A stretch of 31,868 nt of DNA, from the NCBI GenBank assembly GCA_002402905.1, contig DHGT01000077.1, positions 26,364 through 58,231 of the forward strand. Reading direction: 5' to 3'. Below, in pieces: positions 22,839 through 31,046 of this stretch. The notes beneath the pieces are model-generated. The model saw only the letters and a list, made by a program, of their open reading frames with translations, did not search any database and was not told where the DNA came from. A program made the translations under genes and the position numbers. Numbering within the stretch: position 1 is the first letter of the stretch; every line of letters starts with the position of its first letter. The DNA is from Desulfatitalea sp. UBA4791. Lineage in GTDB: Bacteria > Desulfobacterota > Desulfobacteria > Desulfobacterales > Desulfosarcinaceae.

Positions 22839-23414
22839 ATGGATCGTGAATGGCTTTACATTTCTGAAAGAATCAACGAAGTCAGCCGGATTTGCAATCG
22901 AGAGCATCCAATCTACGAGCAGGTCAGCAACTTCAGTATCGCACTCTATGTCCTGGGCGTTCTGAAATGCCCGGACATCTTGTCGGCCGAAGAGATCGAC
23001 GATGTGGAGGCCGCGGCCATTTTAAAGGAGCAATTCGTTCCCATCCAGCGGGAAGATGTGCCCTCCAACTACAATATCCTCAAGTCCGAGGAGCGCTATC
23101 TGCTGGTGATCGGTGACCCGGCATTTCCCGCCCACTTTGCCGTGGTGACCGACATGCACAGCCTGCAGCCTTTTTTTTCGAAACTGGAGCTCTATGGCAG
23201 TGGGTTCGACAGCATGGCCGAGTTGGAGAGCGAATTTCTGGGAAAACAAGGCATCGGCTACGACGATTTCACCTTCTATAAAATGAGGCAACCCAACACC
23301 CTGAAGAAGGGCAATCCCGCCAAAATCTATACCATCAGGGATGATGGAAAATATTCAGTTTGGGAGTATCAATCCGAAAAACAACTCAAGAAGGAGGCAA
23401 CACAGTGTCGGTAA
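22839..23414 (+). CDS. Uncharacterised protein coupled to gdhA (191 aa)
   Basis: I do not recognise this 191-residue protein. It looks soluble and acidic, with a helical N half (REWLYISERINEVSRICNREHP...) and a mixed alpha/beta C half holding ERYLLVIGDPAFPAHFAVVTD and DDFTFYKMRQPNTLKKGNPAKIYTIRDDGKY. No signal peptide, membrane segment or catalytic motif is obvious. AAGGGGG lies just before the ATG at 22839. Its last ten bases overlap the GTG start of gdhA, so the two are translationally coupled, and it is the first gene after the sigma-54 promoter. It may modulate glutamate dehydrogenase or sense its substrate; that is inference from position. Confidence 0.75.
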   Translation: MDREWLYISERINEVSRICNREHPIYEQVSNFSIALYVLGVLKCPDILSAEEIDDVEAAAILKEQFVPIQREDVPSNYNILKSEERYLLVIGDPAFPAHFAVVTDMHSLQPFFSKLELYGSGFDSMAELESEFLGKQGIGYDDFTFYKMRQPNTLKKGNPAKIYTIRDDGKYSVWEYQSEKQLKKEATQCR

Positions 23415-24760
23415 TTCAAGATGTCATCGCGCGCGTCAAACAGTTGGATGTGGAACAGAAGGAATTTCAGCAGGCCGTCACAGAGGTACTGGAGACACTG
23501 GAACCGACTGCGCAACGTCATCCGGAATTTGTCAAAGCCGGTATTTATGATAGAATCGTGGAACCGGAACGGGCCGTGATCTTCCGGGTGCCATGGATGG
23601 ACGATAAGGGCCAGGTCCATGTCAACCGCGGCTACCGTGTGCAGTTCAACAATGCCATCGGTCCTTTCAAGGGGGGATTGCGATTTCACCCGTCCGTCAA
23701 CTTGAGCATCATCAAGTTTCTCGGATTCGAACAGGTCTTTAAAAATGCACTGACCACCTTGCCCATGGGAGGCGGGAAAGGCGGGTCCGATTTCGATCCC
23801 AAAGGCAAGTCCGACGCCGAAATTATGCGGTTCTGCCAGGCCTTCATGCTGGAGCTGTTCCGTCATATCGGCGCCGAAACCGACGTGCCGGCCGGCGATA
23901 TCGGCGTGGGTGGCAGGGAAATCGGCTACCTTTATGGCTACTACAAGAAGATTCGCAACGAGCACACCGGTGTGCTGACCGGCAAAGGGCTCGAGTACGG
24001 TGGCAGCCTCATCCGGCCGGAGGCCACGGGATACGGCGCCGCCTACTTTGCCGCCGAGATGCTGGCCACCCGGGGGATGGATTTCAAGGACAAGGTGGTG
24101 GCCATCAGCGGGGCCGGCAATGTGGCCCAATACGCCGTGGAAAAGGTGACCCAGCTGGGCGCCCGGGCCATCACGGTGTGCGATTCGAGCGCCACTGTGG
24201 TGGACGAAGCGGGCATCTCCACTGAAAAATGCTGCTTCATTATGGACCTGAAGAACAATCGGCGGGGCCGCATCAAGGAGTACGCCGAAAAGTACAACAC
24301 GGAGTGTTTTGAAGGTGAGAACGTGTGGGACGTGATCCGCAAGAAGGGCATCAAGGTGGACATCGCCCTGCCCTGCGCCACTCAGAATGAGATCAGCGGG
24401 GAAAATGCCGTGGCCCTGGTGGAAAACGGCTGCCGCTGCGTGGCCGAAGGGGCCAACATGCCCTCCACGCCCGAAGCGATCAAGGTATTTCAGGAAAGCA
24501 ATATTCTTTACGGCCCCGGAAAAGCAGCCAACGCCGGCGGCGTGGCCACATCGGGTCTGGAGATGAGCCAGAACAGCCTCAAGATGTCCTGGACCCGTGA
24601 AGAGGTGGACCAGCGGCTGCTGATCATCATGAAAAGCATCCACAAATCATGCCTCGATGCCGCCGAGGCCTACGGCAAAAAGGGCGACTACGTGGCCGGC
24701 GCCAACACCGCCGGGTTCCTCAAGGTGGCCAAGGCCATGCTGGCTTACGGGATCGTTTAA
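23405..24760 (+). CDS. gdhA: Glutamate dehydrogenase (NADP-type)
   Basis: GdhA interconverts 2-oxoglutarate plus ammonium and glutamate, joining carbon and nitrogen metabolism. The 451-residue protein has the class I hexameric (usually NADP-specific) features: GPFKGGLRFHPSVN with Lys89, PMGGGKGGSDFDPKGKSD with the catalytic Lys125, PAGDIGVGGREIGYLYGYYK, and the dinucleotide-binding AISGAGNVAQYA. The GTG at 23405 is chosen because AAGGAGG lies eight bases upstream and the sequence SVIQDVIARVKQ fits the family N terminus; the open frame to 23360 runs into the previous gene. Expression is probably driven by the sigma-54 promoter at 22725. A strong hairpin follows 27 bases after the stop. Confidence 0.95.
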   Translation: MSVIQDVIARVKQLDVEQKEFQQAVTEVLETLEPTAQRHPEFVKAGIYDRIVEPERAVIFRVPWMDDKGQVHVNRGYRVQFNNAIGPFKGGLRFHPSVNLSIIKFLGFEQVFKNALTTLPMGGGKGGSDFDPKGKSDAEIMRFCQAFMLELFRHIGAETDVPAGDIGVGGREIGYLYGYYKKIRNEHTGVLTGKGLEYGGSLIRPEATGYGAAYFAAEMLATRGMDFKDKVVAISGAGNVAQYAVEKVTQLGARAITVCDSSATVVDEAGISTEKCCFIMDLKNNRRGRIKEYAEKYNTECFEGENVWDVIRKKGIKVDIALPCATQNEISGENAVALVENGCRCVAEGANMPSTPEAIKVFQESNILYGPGKAANAGGVATSGLEMSQNSLKMSWTREEVDQRLLIIMKSIHKSCLDAAEAYGKKGDYVAGANTAGFLKVAKAMLAYGIV

Positions 24761-24787
24761 TCGTTCCGTTTTACATTCGACACAAGA

Positions 24788-24825
24788 CATGATGGGCGGC
24801 CGGCGCGATCGGGTCGCCCATCATG
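24788..24825 (+). terminator. Long hairpin after gdhA
   Basis: CATGATGGGCG (24788-24798) and CGCCCATCATG (24815-24825) are perfect 11-base arms around 16 GC-rich bases. No T-run follows, so it may be a weak or Rho-type terminator, a 3' stabiliser for gdhA message, or an attenuator before the next gene. Confidence 0.5.
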
Positions 24826-24867
24826 CGACGGCCGCACCTTCGCCGCTGCCGAAGGGATCACGATCCG

Positions 24868-27456
24868 ATGGCATACTACGCCCATGTCAGCACCGGTTGG
24901 AAGAGCCTGGACAGCATCATCGATCATCTGCGCCGCGGCGACAACGTGGTGTGGCAGGTGGATGACATCGATGCCTACCGTAAACTGGTTTCCAATTTCG
25001 TCAACCACGCCATCGCCAACCAGGAGCGGGTGGTCTATATGCGTTTCGGGCGCCATGGACCGCTGCTCGAAGAACGCCCCAACCTGCGCATCTACACGCT
25101 GAACGTGGCCGCCGGTTTCGAATCCTTCTCTTCGGAAGTGCACAGCATCATCACCCGGGAGGGCAAGGACATCTTCTATGTCTTCGACTCGCTCTCCGAC
25201 CTGCTGTACGAGTGGGCCACCGACCTGATGATCGTCAATTTCTTCTTCGTGACCTGCCCCTATCTTTTCGAACTCAATACCATCGCCTATTTCGCGATAT
25301 TGAGAAACTGCCATTCGTTCAAGGCCATCGCCCGTATCCGGGAGACCACCCAGATCCTCATCGATGTATACAGCTATCAGCGCAAACTGGTCGTCCATCC
25401 GATCAAGATCCAGGACCGCTACTCGCCCACCATGTTTTTCCCGCACATCAAGGAGCGCGACCAGCTCGTGCCGGTGATCAACAGCGTGGAGGCCACCCAG
25501 CTGTTCTCCCATCTGCTTCGCGAGAAGGCCGTGGATGCCCAGCGGATATTGGATTACTGGGATCGCATCTTCATGCAGTCCGAAAGCCTGGTGGCCTCCC
25601 ACGCGACCCCGGCCGAAAAAATGGACAAGGTCGAGCAACTCAGCCGCCTGGTGCTGAGCCGCAACAAGCGGGTGCTGGAACTGATCCGCCGCTACATGTC
25701 CCTGGAAGATCTCCTGCAGGTCAAGGAACGGTTGATCGGCACGGGGTTTATCGGCGGAAAGGCCCTGGGCATGCTGCTGTCGCGCAACATCCTGGTCCGC
25801 GACAACGGCTTGAACTGGCCACGCATTTTAGAGCACCACGACTCGTTCTATATCGGATCGGATGTCTTCTACTCCTACATCGTTCAGAACGGCTGGTGGA
25901 AGCTGTTCATGGCCCACAAGACCCGGGAGGGATACTTTTCCAAGGCCGCCGAGTTGAAAGAAAACATCCTCAGAGGCACCTTTCCGGAAAGCATCCGCGA
26001 ACGGTTTCAGCTCATGCTCGAATACTTCGGCCAGTCCCCGATCATCGTGCGCTCCAGCAGCCTTCTGGAAGACGCGTTCGGCAGTGCCTTTGCCGGCAAG
26101 TACGACAGCTTCTTCTGTGTCAACCAAGCCTCCCCGGACGAACGCTACGAGAAATTCGAAGAGGCCATCAAACGCATCTACGCCAGCACGATGAACGAGG
26201 ATGCCCTGGCCTACCGTCTCCAGCGCGGCCTCGATCAAATGGACGAACAGATGGCCATCCTCGTCCAGCGCGTATCGGGCGCTTATCGCAAAAGCTACTT
26301 CTTTCCCGAAATGGCCGGTGTGGGTCTCTCCCACAATCCCTATGTCTGGAAAAAAAACATGGACCCGGCGGCCGGCATGCTGCGCATCGTCATGGGGCTC
26401 GGCACCCGGGCGGTCAACCGGGTCGAGGACGACTATCCGCGCATCGTGGCCATGGACGATCCGGTCGTCAAACCGCTGACCGGCATCTGGGACCTTAAAA
26501 AGTATTCCCAGCACTACGTGGATTACCTCAACCTGGAGGAAAACGAGCTGCAGACCACCGCTCTGCGGGAGCTGCTGGCCAAAGAACTCGAGATCCATCT
26601 GGAATCCATCGCGGTGCGGGATACCGAAACCCACCATTACGCCGGTGAAGGGGTGCGGCCCGATCAGGACCAGTGGATTTTGACCTTCGACCATTTTTTC
26701 GCCCACACCGACTTTATCCCGACCATGGCCGCCATGCTCAAGCGGCTGGAAAAGGCCTACACCACTCCCGTGGAGGTGGAATTCACCGTCAATTACAACG
26801 CCGCGGAGGAGATCCAGATCAACCTGCTGCAGTGCCGCCCCTTCCAGACCATCGGCAACCATGGCCATGTGGCCCTGCCGGAACAGGTCCCGGCCGAAAG
26901 GATCTTCATTCGAACAGAGGGCAACTTCATGGGCGGCAATGTGTCCCTGCCCATCGCGGCCATCATTTGGGTCGACCCGGCCGCCTACGCGGCTTTGGGC
27001 ATGTCGGAAAAGTACAGCGTCGTCCGGTTGATCGGCAGACTCAACCGCCAGGTGGCCGACCGCCGGACCCGCACCACCATGCTCATGGGGCCGGGCCGGT
27101 GGGGCACGAAAACCCCGGCCATGGGCGTTCCGGTGAATTTTTCGGAAATCAACCACATCGCCGTCCTGGTGGAAATCAGCTATCGGGCCGGCAGCCTGAT
27201 TCCCGACCTCTCCTTCGGCACCCATTTTTTTCATGATCTGACCGAAGCCAACGTCTTTTATGCAGCCCTTTACCCGGAAAGGGCCGATGTCGTCTTCAAT
27301 GCAGGCTGGCTCGATGGCCGGCCGAACGCCCTCTCCCGGTTCGAATCCGGCCCTGAATGGCTCGAAGAGGTCGTGAAGGTGTACTTGCTGGAAGAAAAGG
27401 AGCTGATCCTTCAGTCGGATGTTCAAACCCAGAAAATGATCTGCTATCGTATGTGA
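24868..27456 (+). CDS. Pseudo-KaiC / PEP-synthase nucleotide-binding domain fusion protein
   Basis: An 862-residue soluble protein. Residues about 5-230 have a KaiC/RecA-like layout: STGWKSLDSIIDHLRRGDNVVW at the start and the Walker B-like IFYVFDSLSDLL. The Walker A loop is replaced by QVDDIDAYRK, so ATP hydrolysis there is unlikely. Residues about 290-660 form a PPDK_N / PEP-synthase ATP-grasp domain: GGKALG with Lys298, VRSSSLLEDAFGSAFAGKYDSF at 394-415 and the closing LLQCRP at 653-658. The last 200 residues contain GPGRWGT (741-747) and no GGxTSHAA phosphohistidine motif or PEP-binding barrel. It therefore cannot be a complete PEP synthase. It may bind or phosphorylate another partner. 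The ATG at 24868 follows GAAGGGA. Confidence 0.8.
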   Translation: MAYYAHVSTGWKSLDSIIDHLRRGDNVVWQVDDIDAYRKLVSNFVNHAIANQERVVYMRFGRHGPLLEERPNLRIYTLNVAAGFESFSSEVHSIITREGKDIFYVFDSLSDLLYEWATDLMIVNFFFVTCPYLFELNTIAYFAILRNCHSFKAIARIRETTQILIDVYSYQRKLVVHPIKIQDRYSPTMFFPHIKERDQLVPVINSVEATQLFSHLLREKAVDAQRILDYWDRIFMQSESLVASHATPAEKMDKVEQLSRLVLSRNKRVLELIRRYMSLEDLLQVKERLIGTGFIGGKALGMLLSRNILVRDNGLNWPRILEHHDSFYIGSDVFYSYIVQNGWWKLFMAHKTREGYFSKAAELKENILRGTFPESIRERFQLMLEYFGQSPIIVRSSSLLEDAFGSAFAGKYDSFFCVNQASPDERYEKFEEAIKRIYASTMNEDALAYRLQRGLDQMDEQMAILVQRVSGAYRKSYFFPEMAGVGLSHNPYVWKKNMDPAAGMLRIVMGLGTRAVNRVEDDYPRIVAMDDPVVKPLTGIWDLKKYSQHYVDYLNLEENELQTTALRELLAKELEIHLESIAVRDTETHHYAGEGVRPDQDQWILTFDHFFAHTDFIPTMAAMLKRLEKAYTTPVEVEFTVNYNAAEEIQINLLQCRPFQTIGNHGHVALPEQVPAERIFIRTEGNFMGGNVSLPIAAIIWVDPAAYAALGMSEKYSVVRLIGRLNRQVADRRTRTTMLMGPGRWGTKTPAMGVPVNFSEINHIAVLVEISYRAGSLIPDLSFGTHFFHDLTEANVFYAALYPERADVVFNAGWLDGRPNALSRFESGPEWLEEVVKVYLLEEKELILQSDVQTQKMICYRM

Positions 27457-27620
27457 TCCAGACGATGAAAATCAGCCCTGGACCGTCCAAACGCGGCAGT
27501 TTGGGGTTGATCTTATGCGGCCCTTCCCATAATCGATAGAGACACGCACTCTAAAAAATTCTTTTGGCCCGATACCGGCGCGATGCTCAAACGTTTTTCC
27601 AGACCAGGAGCCCCTTTGGA

Positions 27621-29492
27621 TTGAGATTCATCGAAACCATACTCACGCTGAAAGCCAAGCTGGTGTTCCTGTTTCTCACCCTGGCCATCGGCCCGCTGAT
27701 TGTCATCGGTGCCTTTTCCATCGACACCACCGAAGCGCTGATCAAGCGGCTGGTGCTGCGGCAGCTGGAAAATGTCGCGGCCGACAAAGCCGCGATCCTG
27801 GAAAGATGGCTGGACGAACGCAAACAGGATCTGCAAGTCATCGCCGGCACATCAATACTCAAAACCATGGATCCGACGGCCATCGTCCCCTACCTGACGC
27901 TCATTCAAGAACACTATGGGGTTTACAGAAACATAACGGTCGTTTCCGCCGACGACGAGGTGATCGTCAGCACCGAGGGTCCCTATTCCGCCATTGATTT
28001 TATCCGCAACCATTCCGGCGGCCGGGACGGGCTCTTTATGTCCAACATCAGCTATCTGTCCGAAGAAAGGGAATCCATTTTTCACATCGCCGCCCCGATT
28101 GTCCACCTGGATCGACGCCTCGGCATGGTCTATGGCACGGTCGGCACCCACAGCATCATCAACACCATTCTGCGAGTCTCTCTGGGCCATACCGGCGAAT
28201 GCTATCTCGTGGACAACGAAGGCCGCTTTCTCGTCCACAAGGAACCGCGTCGGATTTTGTCCGAAAACATCTCCCAATCGGCGAGCTTCAAAAACATCTT
28301 CGGAAACCGGAACCGCACCGACGACACCTATCTGGACTACCGCAACATCGAGGTGCTGGGCACCTCTCAGAAGGTGGGCGGCACCGATTGGTACATCGTC
28401 GTCGAACAGGACCGCGACGAGGCCTTCCAAAGTGTGGAAAAACTGAAAAACCAAGTCTATATCACCCTGTTGCTGGCCGCCAGCAGCGCCTTGTTACTGA
28501 CCTGGGTGATTTCCTACCACGTGGTCCGTCCGATCCGGGCGCTCAGCCGTTCGGCCCAAACCCTGGCCAATGCGGATGAAGATATCGGCGACATACCCGA
28601 CGCCAGAACCAACCGCCAGGACGAAATCGGCATCCTGTGCCGGGCGTTCACCGATATGGCGCTGAAAATCCGGGAGCGGCAGGACAACCTGGAACATCAG
28701 TTCAACCTCAAAGAAGCCGAACTGAAAGAGACCGGCCACACCCTCAAACAGTTCCAGCTCATCGCCGAACGATCGGAAAAGTTTGCCGCGCTGGGACGTC
28801 TGGGCGCCGCAGTGGCCCATGAAATCCGCACGCCCCTCACCTCCCTCAAGCTCTTCTTGGAGTCGGTCGAAGCCGAAATCGAAATTTCGCCTGAATACGT
28901 GGAAGATTTTACGGTGGCCATGGGACAGATCGCACGCATCGAAACGGCCATCAACCGTCTGCTCGAATTCACCAAGCCCAAGGACATGTTTTTTTCGCGA
29001 CTCGACATCGAGCACTTGATCACCGACGTGGTGTCGATCATCAAGCCGCTGGCCAACAAACAGGAGTGTTCGATTAAGATTGATATTGCGGAGGCGTTGC
29101 CCCCTATAGACGCGGACCAGAAGCTGCTCGAAGAGGCCCTGATCAACCTGTTCATCAACGCCCTGGAGGCGATGCCCGATCAGGGCCGCATTGCCGTATC
29201 GGCGGCACGGGACACTTTGGAAGCGGAAGCGGGGTTGCACCCATGTATCCGAATCGATATCGCGGATTCGGGCCAGGGGATTGCCGATGAACAGCTCGAC
29301 CTGATTTTCGATCCCTTTTTCACCACCAAAGCAGCGGGAACCGGACTGGGATTGCCCATGGTCCTCAATACCATCAAGCGTCATGGCGGCGAAATCCGGG
29401 TCCGCAACCAGGTCGGCGGTACCGTGTTTTCGCTGTTTTTACCCATCACCGCCCCAACATCGGAAGCCTATGGAAAAGATTCTGCTCATTGA
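27621..29492 (+). CDS. Cache-HAMP sensor histidine kinase
   Basis: A 623-residue membrane kinase. Helix 1 (about 8-32), a periplasmic double-Cache-like sensor (about 35-290; VVSADDEVIVSTEGPYS, YLVDNEGRFLVHKEP), helix 2 (about 285-310), HAMP (about 310-365), coiled linker, HisKA with His400 in AVAHEIRTPLTSL, and a HATPase (NLFINALEAMPDQG, DSGQGI, FFTTKAAGTGLGL). Such NtrB-like kinases sense small extracellular ligands. The TTG at 27621 is preferred because AGGAG precedes it by ten bases; another in-frame TTG at 27564 has no ribosome site. It overlaps the next gene, an NtrC-type regulator, by 23 bases: a cognate pair. Confidence 0.93.
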   Translation: MRFIETILTLKAKLVFLFLTLAIGPLIVIGAFSIDTTEALIKRLVLRQLENVAADKAAILERWLDERKQDLQVIAGTSILKTMDPTAIVPYLTLIQEHYGVYRNITVVSADDEVIVSTEGPYSAIDFIRNHSGGRDGLFMSNISYLSEERESIFHIAAPIVHLDRRLGMVYGTVGTHSIINTILRVSLGHTGECYLVDNEGRFLVHKEPRRILSENISQSASFKNIFGNRNRTDDTYLDYRNIEVLGTSQKVGGTDWYIVVEQDRDEAFQSVEKLKNQVYITLLLAASSALLLTWVISYHVVRPIRALSRSAQTLANADEDIGDIPDARTNRQDEIGILCRAFTDMALKIRERQDNLEHQFNLKEAELKETGHTLKQFQLIAERSEKFAALGRLGAAVAHEIRTPLTSLKLFLESVEAEIEISPEYVEDFTVAMGQIARIETAINRLLEFTKPKDMFFSRLDIEHLITDVVSIIKPLANKQECSIKIDIAEALPPIDADQKLLEEALINLFINALEAMPDQGRIAVSAARDTLEAEAGLHPCIRIDIADSGQGIADEQLDLIFDPFFTTKAAGTGLGLPMVLNTIKRHGGEIRVRNQVGGTVFSLFLPITAPTSEAYGKDSAH

Positions 29493-30921
29493 CGACGACG
29501 AAGGCCTGAATCACTTTTTGAGCCGCTTTTTCAAGCGCAAGGGATATGATGTCACCAGTTGCCTGAACGGCCGCACGGCGCTGGAAACCATCGCCAGGGA
29601 ACCCTTCGATCTGATTCTGCTGGACTACAAGATGCCGGGACAAAACGGCTTGGACATCTTGAAGGAGATCAAGAGCACCCAGGTGAAAACGCCGGTGGTG
29701 ATCATGACCGCCTATGGCAACACGGATACGGCCATCGAGGCCATGAAACGAGGCGCTTATGATTATCTGAACAAACCGTTCGAGCGAGACGAGCTCAGCC
29801 GCATCGTCGCCGAGGCACTGGAACTCAACTGCCAGATGAAAGAGGTGGTCTGCCTGCCCGATCCGGCCACCGCCGATACCTCCTGCGCCCCAAAAGGCGC
29901 TTTGAGAATCGTGGGCCGCAGCAGGACCATGCAGGCCGTTTACAAAATCATCGGCCAGATCGCAGAAAAGGATGTGTCCGTGCTGATCGGCGGGGAAAGC
30001 GGCACAGGCAAGGAACTGGTCGCCCGGGCGATTTACCATCACAGCCGGCGAAAAGACAAACCCTTCATAGCCATCAATTGCGCGGCGATCCCAGAACAGC
30101 TGTTTGAAAGCGAGCTTTTCGGCTACGAACCCGGCGCCTTCACCGGGGCCCAGCGCACCAAGATCGGCAAGATCGAACGATGTGACGGCGGCACCTGTTT
30201 CCTGGACGAAATCGGCGACATGTCCATGGCCCTGCAGGCCAAACTGCTGCGCGTGCTGCAGGAAGGCGAATTCGAAAGGGTCGGCGGAAAGGAGACCCTC
30301 AAGGTGGATGCCCGCATCATCGCCGCCACCAACAAGGACCTGGCCCAGGAGGTCCAAAACGGCAGGTTCCGGGAAGATCTGTACTGGCGGTTGAAGGTGA
30401 TCACCATTCACCTGCCGCCGTTACGGAAACGCATCGAGGATATCACCGAACTGGTGGATTGCTTTGTCCTTCGATTCAGCCGGGAATATGCCAAACCCAT
30501 CCGGCTCGTGTCCGAAGAGGTCCTGGAGCTGTTCCGCGCCTATCCGTGGCCGGGCAACGTGCGCGAACTGGAAAACTGCATCCGGCGAGCCGTGATTCTG
30601 TGCGTCGGCGACGTCATCACCGAAGATCATATCGAATTGCAGGCATTTCCCCAAGCCCAGTCCACGCAAGCCGCCGATCGCGACCAACTGATGGCGCGCC
30701 TGAAGGAGAAGCTGCAGGACGTGTTGCCGGATATCCTTCGCCTGTCGGAAGAAGGCGTCCATGCCAACGTCATCGATATGGTCGAGGAAACGATCATTTC
30801 GAAAGCCCTGGAAGCGTGCGGCAACAACCAGGTTCAGGCAGCCCGAATGCTGGGCATCAGCCGCAACACCCTGCGTCACCGGCTCAAAAAATATCAGCGA
30901 AAAGAATCCCGGGTTGAATGA
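29470..30921 (+). CDS. Sigma-54-dependent response regulator (NtrC family)
   Basis: A 483-residue response regulator. The receiver (1-120) has the acidic pocket DDDE near the N terminus, the phosphoacceptor Asp52 in LILLDYKMPG and the KPF lysine loop near residue 100. The AAA+ domain (about 155-390) has Walker A GGESGTGKE, GAFTGA at 222-227, GGTCFLDEIGDM and the sensor regions. A Fis-type helix-turn-helix ends the protein (NNQVQAARMLGISRNTLRHRLKK). The start at 29470 gives the usual receiver start MEKILLIDDDE; the open frame extends back to 29383 inside the kinase gene. It is the likely partner of the Cache kinase. Its targets are unknown, but two sigma-54 promoters lie within 10 kb. Confidence 0.95.
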   Translation: MEKILLIDDDEGLNHFLSRFFKRKGYDVTSCLNGRTALETIAREPFDLILLDYKMPGQNGLDILKEIKSTQVKTPVVIMTAYGNTDTAIEAMKRGAYDYLNKPFERDELSRIVAEALELNCQMKEVVCLPDPATADTSCAPKGALRIVGRSRTMQAVYKIIGQIAEKDVSVLIGGESGTGKELVARAIYHHSRRKDKPFIAINCAAIPEQLFESELFGYEPGAFTGAQRTKIGKIERCDGGTCFLDEIGDMSMALQAKLLRVLQEGEFERVGGKETLKVDARIIAATNKDLAQEVQNGRFREDLYWRLKVITIHLPPLRKRIEDITELVDCFVLRFSREYAKPIRLVSEEVLELFRAYPWPGNVRELENCIRRAVILCVGDVITEDHIELQAFPQAQSTQAADRDQLMARLKEKLQDVLPDILRLSEEGVHANVIDMVEETIISKALEACGNNQVQAARMLGISRNTLRHRLKKYQRKESRVE

Positions 30922-30946
30922 ATAGCAGTCAGATAGAATCGCTGGC

Positions 30947-30980
30947 AAACGCGGATGCCCGGTTGACAATCGCGTTTTTT
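30947..30980 (+). terminator. Candidate Rho-independent terminator after the response regulator
   Basis: AAACGCG (30947-30953) pairs with CGCGTTT (30971-30977), and the T-run continues to 30980. The loop is long (17 bases). It lies 26 bases after the stop codon and overlaps the htpG promoter region. Confidence 0.45.
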
Positions 30981-30989
30981 CACCCATTA
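30962..30989 (+). promoter_or_regulatory. Heat-shock (sigma-32-like) promoter of htpG
   Basis: GTTGACA, 13 bases, then ACCCATTA. Compared with the E. coli sigma-32 consensus CTTGAAA-N13-CCCCATNT, spacing is exact and most positions agree; the key CCCAT core is kept. TTGACA also suits sigma-70, with a weaker -10 (CATTAT, 16-base spacer). The predicted start near 31000 leaves about 50 bases before the ATG. Confidence 0.5.
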
Positions 30990-31046
30990 TTAAGACGAAT
31001 TTCCGGATCAAGATCATTTCATGAAAGGAGTCCAAGAGGAGTCGGT

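Noticed and set aside
25828..27426. Open frame of 532 codons opposite the pseudo-KaiC/dikinase gene
   Set aside because: Low-complexity, His/Gly/Asp-rich antisense translation with no motif; the plus-strand protein is well supported.
24868..27456. Calling the 862-aa protein phosphoenolpyruvate synthase
   Set aside because: The phosphohistidine motif and PEP-binding barrel are missing, so only a domain-level name is justified.
27507..27533. Sigma-70 promoter (TTGATC / CATAAT) before the Cache kinase
   Set aside because: The spacer is only 15 bases and both boxes are imperfect. A 6-base inverted repeat at 27487-27504 nearby also lacks a T-run.
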